A stretch of 31,786 bases of DNA from Liolophura sinensis (taxonomy: Eukaryota > Mollusca > Polyplacophora > Chitonida > Chitonidae), in contig NW_027018391.1 in the NCBI RefSeq assembly GCF_032854445.1, positions 1 through 31,786 of the forward strand. The letters are read 5' to 3'. Shown here piece after piece: positions 11,247 through 21,128 of this stretch. A model generated the notes under the pieces. That model was not told the origin of the DNA and searched no databases. It saw only the letters and a list, made by a program, of their open reading frames with translations. Numbering within the stretch: the stretch's first letter is position 1; the number at the start of each line of letters is the position of its first letter. The translations under genes were made by a program, and so were the position numbers.

Positions 11247-13442
11247 ATGATCATTTATGTCATAATCACGTGCCCAGCAACGGCTCTTACTCCATGGAAA
11301 CCAGGGAAATTTGCAATTTTTCAACAGCTGCCGATGCCTGGCTCAATTCCTCATCTTTTGGCACCTTACTGAAGTGGGTCAGTGTTCAGTTGTACTTTTT
11401 ACAGCAGACTGTATCAAGTACCTTGTGGTTTTCACGTACAAATGGTGTGGTTTTTCTACACGTAGATAAAGACATTGAGATTGTCTTGCACTTAGAAGTA
11501 AGGCAATTGCTGGGTGAGTTAAATGGGCTTAGCCGAAAGATTTGACGTCTTCTGGGCTACCGAAGGGCACATAACTTATAGTCAAAAGTTGAATATAGTA
11601 ATGACCAGTCGCGATTGTACAGAGTGCAGTGTAGCCGATTTCAATTAACAAAAAGACCAGGCAAAAATGCAAAAGTGGAAAAACTGTTCCAGTGCTGCTG
11701 GTAAGAGGCTAATCCGACGTATTTTGTGACGACAAATCGAATGATGCAAACCGCGTTGCTCTCCGACCAATACTTTTGGCTGTAGTGACAATTGAATGAT
11801 CATTTATGTCATAATCACGTGCCCAGCAACGTCTCTTACTCCATGGAAACCAGGGAAATTTGCAATTTTTCAACAGCTGCCGATGCCTGGCTCAATTCCT
11901 CATCTTTTGGCACCTTACTGAAGTGGGTCAGTGTTCAGTTGTACTTTTTACAGCAGACTGTATCAAGTACCTTGTGGTTTTCACGTACAAATGGTGTGGT
12001 TTTTCTACACGTAGATAAAGACATTGAGATTGTCTTGCACTTAGAAGTAAGGCAATTGCTGGGTGAGTTAAATGGGCTTAGCCCAAAGATTTGACGTCTT
12101 CTGGGCTACCGAAGGGCACATAACTTATAGTCAAAAGTTGAATATAGTAATGACCAGTCGCGATTGTACAGAGTGCAGTGTAGCCGATTTCAATTAACAA
12201 AAAGACCAGGCAAAAATGCAAAAGTGGAAAAACTGTTCCAGTGCTGTTGGTAAGAGGCTAATCCGACGAATTTTGTGACGACAAATCGAATGGTGCAAAC
12301 CGCGTTGCTCTCCGACCAATACTTTTGGCTGTAGTGACAATTTAATGATCATTTATGTCATAATCACGTGCCCAGCAACGGCTCTTACTCCATGGAAACC
12401 AGGGAAATTTGCAATTTTTCAACAGCTGCCGATGCCTGGCTCAATTCCTCATCTTTTGGCACCTTACTGAAGTGGGTCAGTGTTCAGTTGTACTTTTTAC
12501 AGCAGACTGTATCAAGTACCTTGTGGTTTTCACGTACAAATGGTGTGGTTTTTCTACACGTAGATAAAGACATTGAGATTGTCTTGCACTTAGAAGTAAG
12601 GCAATTGCTGGGTGAGTTAAATGGGCTTAGCCGAAAGATTTGACGTCTTCTGGGCTACCGAAGGGCACATAACTTATAGTCAAAAGTTGAATATAGTAAT
12701 GACCAGTCGCGATTGTACAGAGTGCAGTGTAGCCGATTTCAATTAACAAAAAGACCAGGCAAAAATGCAAAAGTGGAAAAACTGTTCCAGTGCTGCTGGT
12801 AAGAGGCTAATCCGACGTATTTTGTGACGACAAATCGAATGATGCAAACCGCGTTGCTCTCCGACCAATACTTTTGCCTGTAGTGACAATTGAATGATCA
12901 TTTATGTCATAATCACGTGCCCAGTAACGGCTCTTACTCCATGGAAACCAGGGAAATTTGCAATTTTTCAACAGCTGCCGATGCCTGGCTCAATTCCCCT
13001 TCTTTTGGCACCTTATTCATGTGGGTCAGTGTTCGGTTGTACTTTTTACAGCAGACTGTATCAAGTACCTTGTGGTTTTCACGTACAAATGGTGTGGTTT
13101 TTCTACACGTAGATAAAGACATTGAGATTGTCTTGCACTTAGAAGTAAGGCAATTGCTGGGTGAGTTAAATGGGCTTAGCCCAAAGATTTGACGTCTTCT
13201 GGGCTACCGAAGGGCACATAACTTATAGTCAAAAGTTGAATATAGTAATGACCAGTCGCGATTGTACAGAGTGCAGTGTAGCCGATTTCAATTAACAAAA
13301 AGACCAGGCAAAAATGCAAAAGTGGAAAAACTGTTCCAGTGCTGTTGGTAAGAGGCTAATCCGACGAATTTTGTGACGACAAATCGAATGGTGCAAACCG
13401 CGTTGCTCTCCGACCAATACTTTTGGCTGTAGTGACAATTTA
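11247..13442 (+). repeat. Four-monomer higher-order repeat (2196 bp), copy 2
   Basis: Monomers at 11247, 11796, 12345 and 12894 repeat the order of copy 1. The fourth monomer matches that at 10698 across the diagnostic region, including CCTTC and TTCGG. The difference I noted is AACGTCTCTT (near 11830) in place of AACGGCTCTT. Near identity between non-adjacent units at a fixed 2196-bp distance shows that the four-unit block was the unit of amplification. Confidence 0.85.
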
Positions 13443-14540
13443 ATGATCATTTATGTCATAATCACGTGCCCAGCAACGGCTCTTACTCCATGGAAACCAG
13501 GGAAATTTGCAATTTTTCAACAGCTGCCGATGCCTGGCTCAATTCCTCATCTTTTGGCACCTTACTGAAGTGGGTCAGTGTTCAGTTGTACTTTTTACAG
13601 CAGACTGTATCAAGTACCTTGTGGTTTTCACGTACAAATGGTGTGGTTTTTCTACACGTAGATAAAGACATTAAGATTGTCTTGCACTTAGAAGTAAGGC
13701 AATTGCTGGGTGAGTTAAATGGGCTTAGCCGAAAGATTTGACGTCTTCTGGGCTACCGAAGGGCACATAACTTATAGTCAAAAGTTGAATATAGTAATGA
13801 CCAGTCGCGATTGTACAGAGTGCAGTGTAGCCGATTTCAATTAACAAAAAGACCAGGCAAAAATGCAAAAGTGGAAAAACTGTTCCAGTGCTGCTGGTAA
13901 GAGGCTAATCCGACGTATTTTGTGACGACAAATCGAATGATGCAAACCGCGTTGCTCTCCGACCAATACTTTTGCCTGTAGTGACAATTGAATGATCATT
14001 TATGTCATAATCACGTGCCCAGCAACGGCTCTTACTCCATGGAAACCAGGGAAATTTGCAATTTTTCAACAGCTGCCGATGCCTGGCTCAATTCCTCATC
14101 TTTTGGCACCTTACTGAAGTGGGTCAGTGTTCAGTTGTACTTTTTACAGCAGACTGTATCAAGTACCTTGTGGTTTTCACGTACAAATGGTGTGGTTTTT
14201 CTACACGTAGATAAAGACATTGAGATTGTCTTGCACTTAGAAGTAAGGCAATTGCTGGGTGAGTTAAATGGGCTTAGCCCAAAGATTTGACGTCTTCTGG
14301 GCTACCGAAGGGCACATAACTTATAGTCAAAAGTTGAATATAGTAATGACCAGTCGCGATTGTACAGAGTGCAGTGTAGCCGATTTCAATTAACAAAAAG
14401 ACCAGGCAAAAATGCAAAAGTGGAAAAACTGTTCCAGTGCTGCTGGTAAGAGGCTAATCCGACGTATTTTGTGACGACAAATCGAATGATGCAAACCGCG
14501 TTGTTCTCCGACCAATACTTTTGGCTGTAGTGACAATTGA
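13443..14540 (+). repeat. Partial third copy of the four-monomer repeat
   Basis: The monomer at 13443 is the expected first type, with a private ATTAAGATTG change near 13670. The monomer at 13992 is mosaic. The sequence before its landmark (GATGCAAACC with TTGCCTG) matches the lead-in to the fourth monomer of the block, while its body (AGCAACGG, TCATC, CTGAAG) matches the second. The regular order then ends, so a recombination breakpoint probably lies in or just before this unit. Confidence 0.75.
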
Positions 14541-15638
14541 ATGATCATTTATGTCATAATCACGTCCCCAGTAACGGCTCTTACTCCATGGAAACCAGGG
14601 AAATTTGCAATTTTTCAACAGCTGCCGATGCCTGGCTCAATTCCTCATCTTTTGGCACCTTACTGAAGTGGGTCAGTGTTCAGTTGTACTTTTTACAGCA
14701 GACTGTATCAAGTACCTTGTGGTTTTCACGTACAAATGGTGTGGTTTTTCTACACGTAGATAAAGACATTGAGATTGTCTTGCACTTAGAAGTAAGGCAA
14801 TTGCTGGGTGAGTTAAATGGGCTTAGCCCAAAGATTTGACGTCTTCTGGGCTACCAAAGGGCACATAACTTATAGTCAAAAGTTGAATATAGTAATGACC
14901 AGTCGCGATTGTACAGAGTGCAGTGTAGCCGATTTCAATTAACAAAAAGACCAGGCAAAAATGCAAAAGTGGAAAAACTGTTCCAGTGCTGCTGGTAAGA
15001 GGCTAATCCGACGTATTTTGTGACGACAAATCGAATGGTGCAAACCGCGTTGCTCTCCGACCAATACTTTTGCCTGTAGTGACAATTAAATGATCATTTA
15101 TGTCATAATCACGTGCCCAGCAACGGCTCTTACTCCATGGAAACCAGGGAAATTTGCAATTTTTCAACAGCTGCCGATGCCTGGCTCAATTCCCCATCTT
15201 TTGGCACCTTATTCATGTGGGTCAGTGTTCAGTTGTACTTTTTACAGCAGACTGTATCAAGTACCTTGTGGTTTTCACGTACAAATGGTGTGGTTTTTCT
15301 ACACGTAGATAAAGACATTGAGATTGTCTTGCACTTAGAAGTAAGGCAATTGCTGGGTGAGTTAAATGGGCTTAGCCCAAAGATTTCAGGTCTTCTGGGC
15401 TACCGAAGGGCACATAACTTATAGTCAAAAGTTGAATATAGTAATGACCAGTCGCGATTGTACAGAGTGCAGTGTAGCCGATTTCAATTAACAAAAAGAC
15501 CAGGCAAAAATGCAAAAGTGGAAAAACTGTTCCAGTGCTGCTGGTAAGAGGCTAATCCGACGTATTTTGTGACGACAAATCGAATGGTGCAAACCGCGTT
15601 GCTCTCCGACCAATACTTTTGGCTGTAGCGACAATTGA
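14541..15638 (+). repeat. Two transitional mosaic monomers
   Basis: The monomer at 14541 shares three rare changes with the one at 5208, 17 monomers away: GTTGTTCTCC before the landmark, CACGTCCCC (E-box lost) and AGTAACGG. Its downstream half is the common TCATC/CTGAAG type, unlike 5208, which is CCATC/TTCATGAGGG. It also has a private ACCAAAGGG near 14855. The monomer at 15090 is CCATC/TTCATG with the TTTCAGG hairpin loop. Together they separate the four-unit and five-unit domains. Confidence 0.75.
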
Positions 15639-15758
15639 TTGATCATTGATGTCATAATCACGTGCCCAGCAACGGCTCTTACTCCATGGAAACCAGGGAT
15701 ATTTGCAATTTTTTAACAGCTGCCGATGCCTGGCCCAATTCCACATCTTTTGGCACCT

Positions 15759-15766
15759 TATAAATA
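15759..15766 (+). promoter_or_regulatory. TATA-box-like TATAAATA in the divergent monomer type
   Basis: TATAAATA fits the eukaryotic TATA consensus. It appears only in the divergent monomer that opens each five-unit repeat, here and at 18504, 21249 and 24543; elsewhere this site reads TACTGAAG or TATTCATG. The units at 23325 and several in the inverted arm have TATAAATG. No gene lies downstream, and no initiator or transcript evidence is available, so a promoter role is speculative. Confidence 0.2.
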
Positions 15767-16183
15767 TGGGTCAGTGTTTAGTTGTACTTTTTACAGCAGA
15801 CTGTATTAAGTACCTTGTGTTTTTTATGTACAAATGGTGTGGTTTTTCTACACGTAGATAAAGACATTGAGATTGTCTTGCACTTAGAAGTAAGACAATT
15901 GCTGGGTGAGTTGAATGGGCTTAGCCGATAGATTTGACGTCTTCTGAGCTACAGCAGGGCACATAACTTATAGTCAAAAGTTGAATATAGTAATGACCAG
16001 TCGCGATTGTACAGAGTACAGTGTAGCCGATTTCAATTAACAAAAAGACCAGGTAAAAATGCAAAAGTGGAAAAACTGTTCCAGTGCTGCTGGTAAGAGG
16101 CTAATCCGACGTATTTTGTGACGACAAATCGAATGGTGCAAACCGCGTTGCTCTCCGACCAATACTTTTGGCTGTAGTGACAG

Positions 16184-16199
16184 ATCAATGATCATTGAT
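16184..16199. other. 16-bp perfect palindrome, extended landmark (1 of 5)
   Basis: ATCAATGATCATTGAT is its own reverse complement. It replaces the usual 8-bp ATGATCAT in the second monomer of each five-unit repeat. Further copies are annotated at 18929, 21674, 24968 and 29993. Confidence 0.9.
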
Positions 16200-18383
16200 G
16201 TCATAATCACGTGCCCAGCAACGGCTCTTACTCCATGGAAACCAGGGAAATTTGCAATTTTTCAACAGCTGCCGATGCCTGGCTCAATTCCGCATCTTTT
16301 GGCACCTTACTGAAGTGGGTTAGTGTTCAGTTGTACTTTTCACAGCAGACTGTATCAAGTACCTTGTGGTTTTCACGTACAAATGGTGTGGTTTTTCTAC
16401 ACGTAGATAAAGACATTGAGATTGTCTTGCACTTAGAAGTAAGGCAATTGCTGGGTGAGTTAAATGGGCTTGGCCCAAAGATTTGACGTCTTCTGGGCTA
16501 CCGAAGGGCACATAACTTATAGTCAAAAGTTGAATATAGTAATGACCAGTCGCGATTGTACAGAGTGCAGTGTAGCCGATTTCAATTAACAAAAAGACCA
16601 GGCAAAAATGCAAAAGTGGAAAATCTGTTCCAGTGCTGCTGGTAAGAGGCTAATCCGACGTATTTTGTGACGACAAATCGAATGGTGCAAACCGCGTTGC
16701 TCTCCGACCAATACTTTTGCCTGTAGTGACAATTGAATGATCATTTATTTCATAATCACGTGCCCAGCAACGGCTCTTACTCCATGGAAACCAGGGAAAT
16801 TTGCAATTTTTCAACAGCTGCCGATGCCTGGCTCAATTCCTCATCTTTTGGCACCTTACTGAAGTGGGTCAGTGTTCAGTTGTACTTTTTACAGCAGACT
16901 GTATCAAGTACCTTGTGGTTTTCACGTACAAATGGTGTGGTTTTTCTACACGTAGATAAAGACATTGAGATTGTCTTGCACTTAGAAGTAAGGCAATTGC
17001 TGGGTGAGTTAAATGGGCTTAGCCCAAAGATTTGACGTCTTCTGGGCTACCGAAGGGCACATAACTTATAGTCAAAAGTTGAATATAGTAATGACCAGTC
17101 GCGATTGTACAGAGTGCAGTGTAGCCGATTTCAATTAACAAAAAGACCAGGCAAAAATGCAAAAGTGGAAAAACTGTTCCAGTGCTGCTGGTAAGAGGCT
17201 AATCCGACGTATTTTGTGACGACAAATCGAATGGTGCAAAACGTGTTGCTCTCCGACCAATACTTTTGCCTGTAGTGACAATTGAATGATCATTTATGTG
17301 ATAATCACGTGCCCATCAACGGCTCTTACTCCATGGAAACCAGGGAAATTTGCAATTTTTCAACAGCTGCCGATGCCTGGCTCAATTCCGCATCTTTTGG
17401 CACCTTACTGAAGTGGGTCAGTGTTCAGTTGTACTTTTTACAGCAGACTGTATCAAGTACCTTGTGGTTTTCACGTACAAATGGTGTGGTTTTTCTACAC
17501 GTAGATAAAGACATTGAGATTGTCTTGCACTTAGAAGTAAGGCAATTGCTGGGTGAGTTAAATGGGCTTAGCCCAAAGATTTCAGGTCTTCTGGGCTACC
17601 GAAGGGCACATAACTTATAGTCAAAAGTTGAATATAGTAATGACCAGTCGCGATTGTACAGAGTGCAGTTTAGCCGATTTCAATTAACAAAAAGACCAGG
17701 CAAATATGCAAAAGTGGAAAAACTGTTCCAGTGCTGCTGGTAAGAGGCTAATCCGACGTATTTTGTGACGAAAAATCGAATGGTGCAAACCGCGTTGCTC
17801 TCCGACCAATACTTTTGGCTGTAGTGACATCTGAATGATCATTTATGTCATAATCACGTGCCCAGCAACGGCTCTTACTCCATGGAAACCAGGGAAATTT
17901 GCAATTTTTCAACAGCTGCCGATGCCTGGCTCAATTCCTCATCTCTTGGCACCTTATTCATGTGGGTCTGTGGTCTGTTGTACTTTTTACAGCAGACTGT
18001 ATCAAGTACCTTGTGTTTTTCACGTACAAATGGTGTGGTTTTTCTACACGTAGATAAAGACATTGAGATTGTCTTGGACTTAGAGGTAAGGCAATTGCTG
18101 GGTGAGTTAAATGGGCTTAGCCCAAAGATTTCAGGTCTTCTGAGCTACCGAAAGGCACATAACTTATAGTCAAAAGTTGAATATAGTAATGACCAGTCGC
18201 GATTGTACAGAGTACAGTGTAGCTGATTTCAATTAACAAAAAGTCCAGATAAAAATGCAAAAATGGAAAAACTGTTCCAGTGCTGCTGGTAAGAGGCTAA
18301 TCCGACGTATTTTGTGACAAGAAATCGAATGGTGCAAACCGTGTTGCTCTCCGACCAATACTTTTGGCTGTAGCGACAATTGA

Positions 18384-21128
18384 TTGATCATTGATGTCAT
18401 AATCACGTGCCCAGCAACGGCTCTTACTCCATGGAAACCAGGGATATTTGCAATTTTTTAACAGCTGCCGATGCCTGGCCCAATTCCACATCTTTTGGCA
18501 CCTTATAAATATGGGTCAGTGTTTAGTTGTACTTTTTACAGCAGACTGTATCAAGTACCTTGTGTTTTTTATGTACAAATGGTGTGGTTTTTCTACACGT
18601 AGATAAAGACATTGAGATTGTCTTGCACTTAGAAGTAAGACAATTGCTGGGTGAGTTGAATGGGCTTAGCCGATAGATTTGACGTCTTCTGAGCTACAGC
18701 AGGGCACATAACTTATAGTCAAAAGTTGAATATAGTAATGACCAGTCGCGATTGTACAGAGTACAGTGTAGCCGATTTCAATTAACAAAAAGACCAGGTA
18801 AAAATGCAAAAGTGGAAAAACTGTTCCAGTGCTGCTGGTAAGAGGCTAATCCGACGTATTTTGTGACGACAAATCGAATGGTGCAAACCGCGTTGCTCTC
18901 CGACCAATACTTTTGGCTGTAGTGACAGATCAATGATCATTGATGTCATAATCACGTGCCCAGCAACGGCTCTTACTCCATGGAAACCAGGGAAATTTGC
19001 AATTTTTCAACAGCTGCCGATGCCTGGCTCAATTCCGCATCTTTTGGCACCTTACTGAAGTGGGTTAGTGTTCAGTTGTACTTTTCACAGCAGACTGTAT
19101 CAAGTACCTTGTGGTTTTCACGTACAAATGGTGTGGTTTTTCTACACGTAGATAAAGACATTGAGATTGTCTTGCACTTAGAAGTAAGGCAATTGCTGGG
19201 TGAGTTAAATGGGCTTGGCCCAAAGATTTGACGTCTTCTGGGCTACCGAAGGGCACATAACTTATAGTCAAAAGTTGAATATAGTAATGACCAGTCGCGA
19301 TTGTACAGAGTGCAGTGTAGCCGATTTCAATTAACAAAAAGACCAGGCAAAAATGCAAAAGTGGAAAATCTGTTCCAGTGCTGCTGGTAAGAGGCTAATC
19401 CGACGTATTTTGTGACGACAAATCGAATGGTGCAAACCGCGTTGCTCTCCGACCAATACTTTTGCCTGTAGTGACAATTGAATGATCATTTATTTCATAA
19501 TCACGTGCCCAGCAACGGCTCTTACTCCATGGAAACCAGGGAAATTTGCAATTTTTCAACAGCTGCCGATGCCTGGCTCAATTCCTCATCTTTTGGCACC
19601 TTACTGAAGTGGGTCAGTGTTCAGTTGTACTTTTTACAGCAGACTGTATCAAGTACCTTGTGGTTTTCACGTACAAATGGTGTGGTTTTTCTACACGTAG
19701 ATAAAGACATTGAGATTGTCTTGCACTTAGAAGTAAGGCAATTGCTGGGTGAGTTAAATGGGCTTAGCCCAAAGATTTGACGTCTTCTGGGCTACCGAAG
19801 GGCACATAACTTATAGTCAAAAGTTGAATATAGTAATGACCAGTCGCGATTGTACAGAGTGCAGTGTAGCCGATTTCAATTAACAAAAAGACCAGGCAAA
19901 AATGCAAAAGTGGAAAAACTGTTCCAGTGCTGCTGGTAAGAGGCTAATCCGACGTATTTTGTGACGACAAATCGAATGGTGCAAAACGTGTTGCTCTCCG
20001 ACCAATACTTTTGCCTGTAGTGACAATTGAATGATCATTTATGTCATAATCACGTGCCCAGCAACGGCTCTTACTCCATGGAAACCAGGGAAATTTGCAA
20101 TTTTTCAACAGCTGCCGATGCCTGGCTCAATTCCGCATCTTTTGGCACCTTATTCATGTGGGTCTGTGGTCAGTTGTACTTTTTACAGCAGACTGTATCA
20201 AGTACCTTGTGTTTTTCACGTACAAATGGTGTGGTTTTTCTACACGTAGATAAAGACATTGAGATTGTCTTGCACTTAGAAGTAAGGCAATTGCTGGGTG
20301 AGTTAAATGGGCTTGGCCCAAAGATTTGACGTCTTCTGGGCTACCGAAGGGCACATAACTTATAGTCAAAAGTTGAATATAGTAATGACCAGTCGCGATT
20401 GTACAGAGTGCAGTTTAGCCGATTTCAATTAACAAAAAGACCAGGCAAATATGCAAAAGTGGAAAAACTGTTCCAGTGCTGCTGGTAAGAGGCTAATCCG
20501 ACGTATTTTGTGACGAAAAATCGAATGGTGCAAACCGCGTTGCTCTCCGACCAATACTTTTGGCTGTAGTGACATCTGAATGATCATTTATGTCATAATC
20601 ACGTGCCCAGCAACGGCTCTTACTCCATGGAAACCAGGGAAATTTGCAATTTTTCAACAGCTGCCGATGCCTGGCTCAATTCCTCATCTTTTGGCACCTT
20701 ATTCATGTGGGTCTGTGGTCTGTTGTACTTTTTACAGCAGACTGTATCAAGTACCTTGTGTTTTTCACGTACAAATGGTGTGGTTTTTCTACACGTAGAT
20801 AAAGACATTGAGATTGTCTTGGACTTAGAGGTAAGGCAATTGCTGGGTGAGTTAAATGGGCTTAGCCCAAAGATTTCAGGTCTTCTGAGCTACCGAAAGG
20901 CACATAACTTATAGTCAAAAGTTGAATATAGTAATGACCAGTCGCGATTGTACAGAGTACAGTGTAGCTGATTTCAATTAACAAAAAGTCCAGATAAAAA
21001 TGCAAAAATGGAAAAACTGTTCCAGTGCTGCTGGTAAGAGGCTAATCCGACGTATTTTGTGACAAGAAATCGAATGGTGCAAACCGTGTTGCTCTCCGAC
21101 CAATACTTTTGGCTGTAGCGACAATTGA
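18384..21128 (+). repeat. Five-monomer higher-order repeat (2745 bp), copy 2
   Basis: Monomers at 18384, 18933, 19482, 20031 and 20580 repeat copy 1 closely. The second, third and fifth match at nearly every base I compared; one difference is CATCTCTTGG in the fifth unit of copy 1 against CATCTTTTGG here. The fourth differs more: it has AGCAACGG, TTCATGTGGGTCTGTGG, CTTGGCCCAAAG and the TTTGACG loop. That one unit appears to have been replaced or converted while its neighbours stayed the same. Confidence 0.88.
18929..18944. other. 16-bp perfect palindrome (2 of 5)
   Basis: Same ATCAATGATCATTGAT sequence, in the second monomer of higher-order copy 2. Confidence 0.9.

Larger units (their letters stand above)
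15639..18383 (+). repeat. Five-monomer higher-order repeat (2745 bp), copy 1
   Basis: Monomers at 15639, 16188, 16737, 17286 and 17835. Diagnostics in order: first, a divergent type with CAATTGATTGATCATTGATG, TTTTTTAACAGC, CCCAATTCCAC, TATAAATATGGG and AAGACAATTG; second, CAGATCAATGATCATTGATG and CTTGGCCCAAAG; third, ATTTATTTCATAATC; fourth, preceded by GCAAAACGTGTTGC; fifth, preceded by GCAGTTTAGCCG and GACGAAAAATCG with GACATCTGAATG. The same five types recur 2745 bp later. In this copy the fourth monomer is CATCAACGG with CTGAAG and the TTTCAGG loop. Confidence 0.88.
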
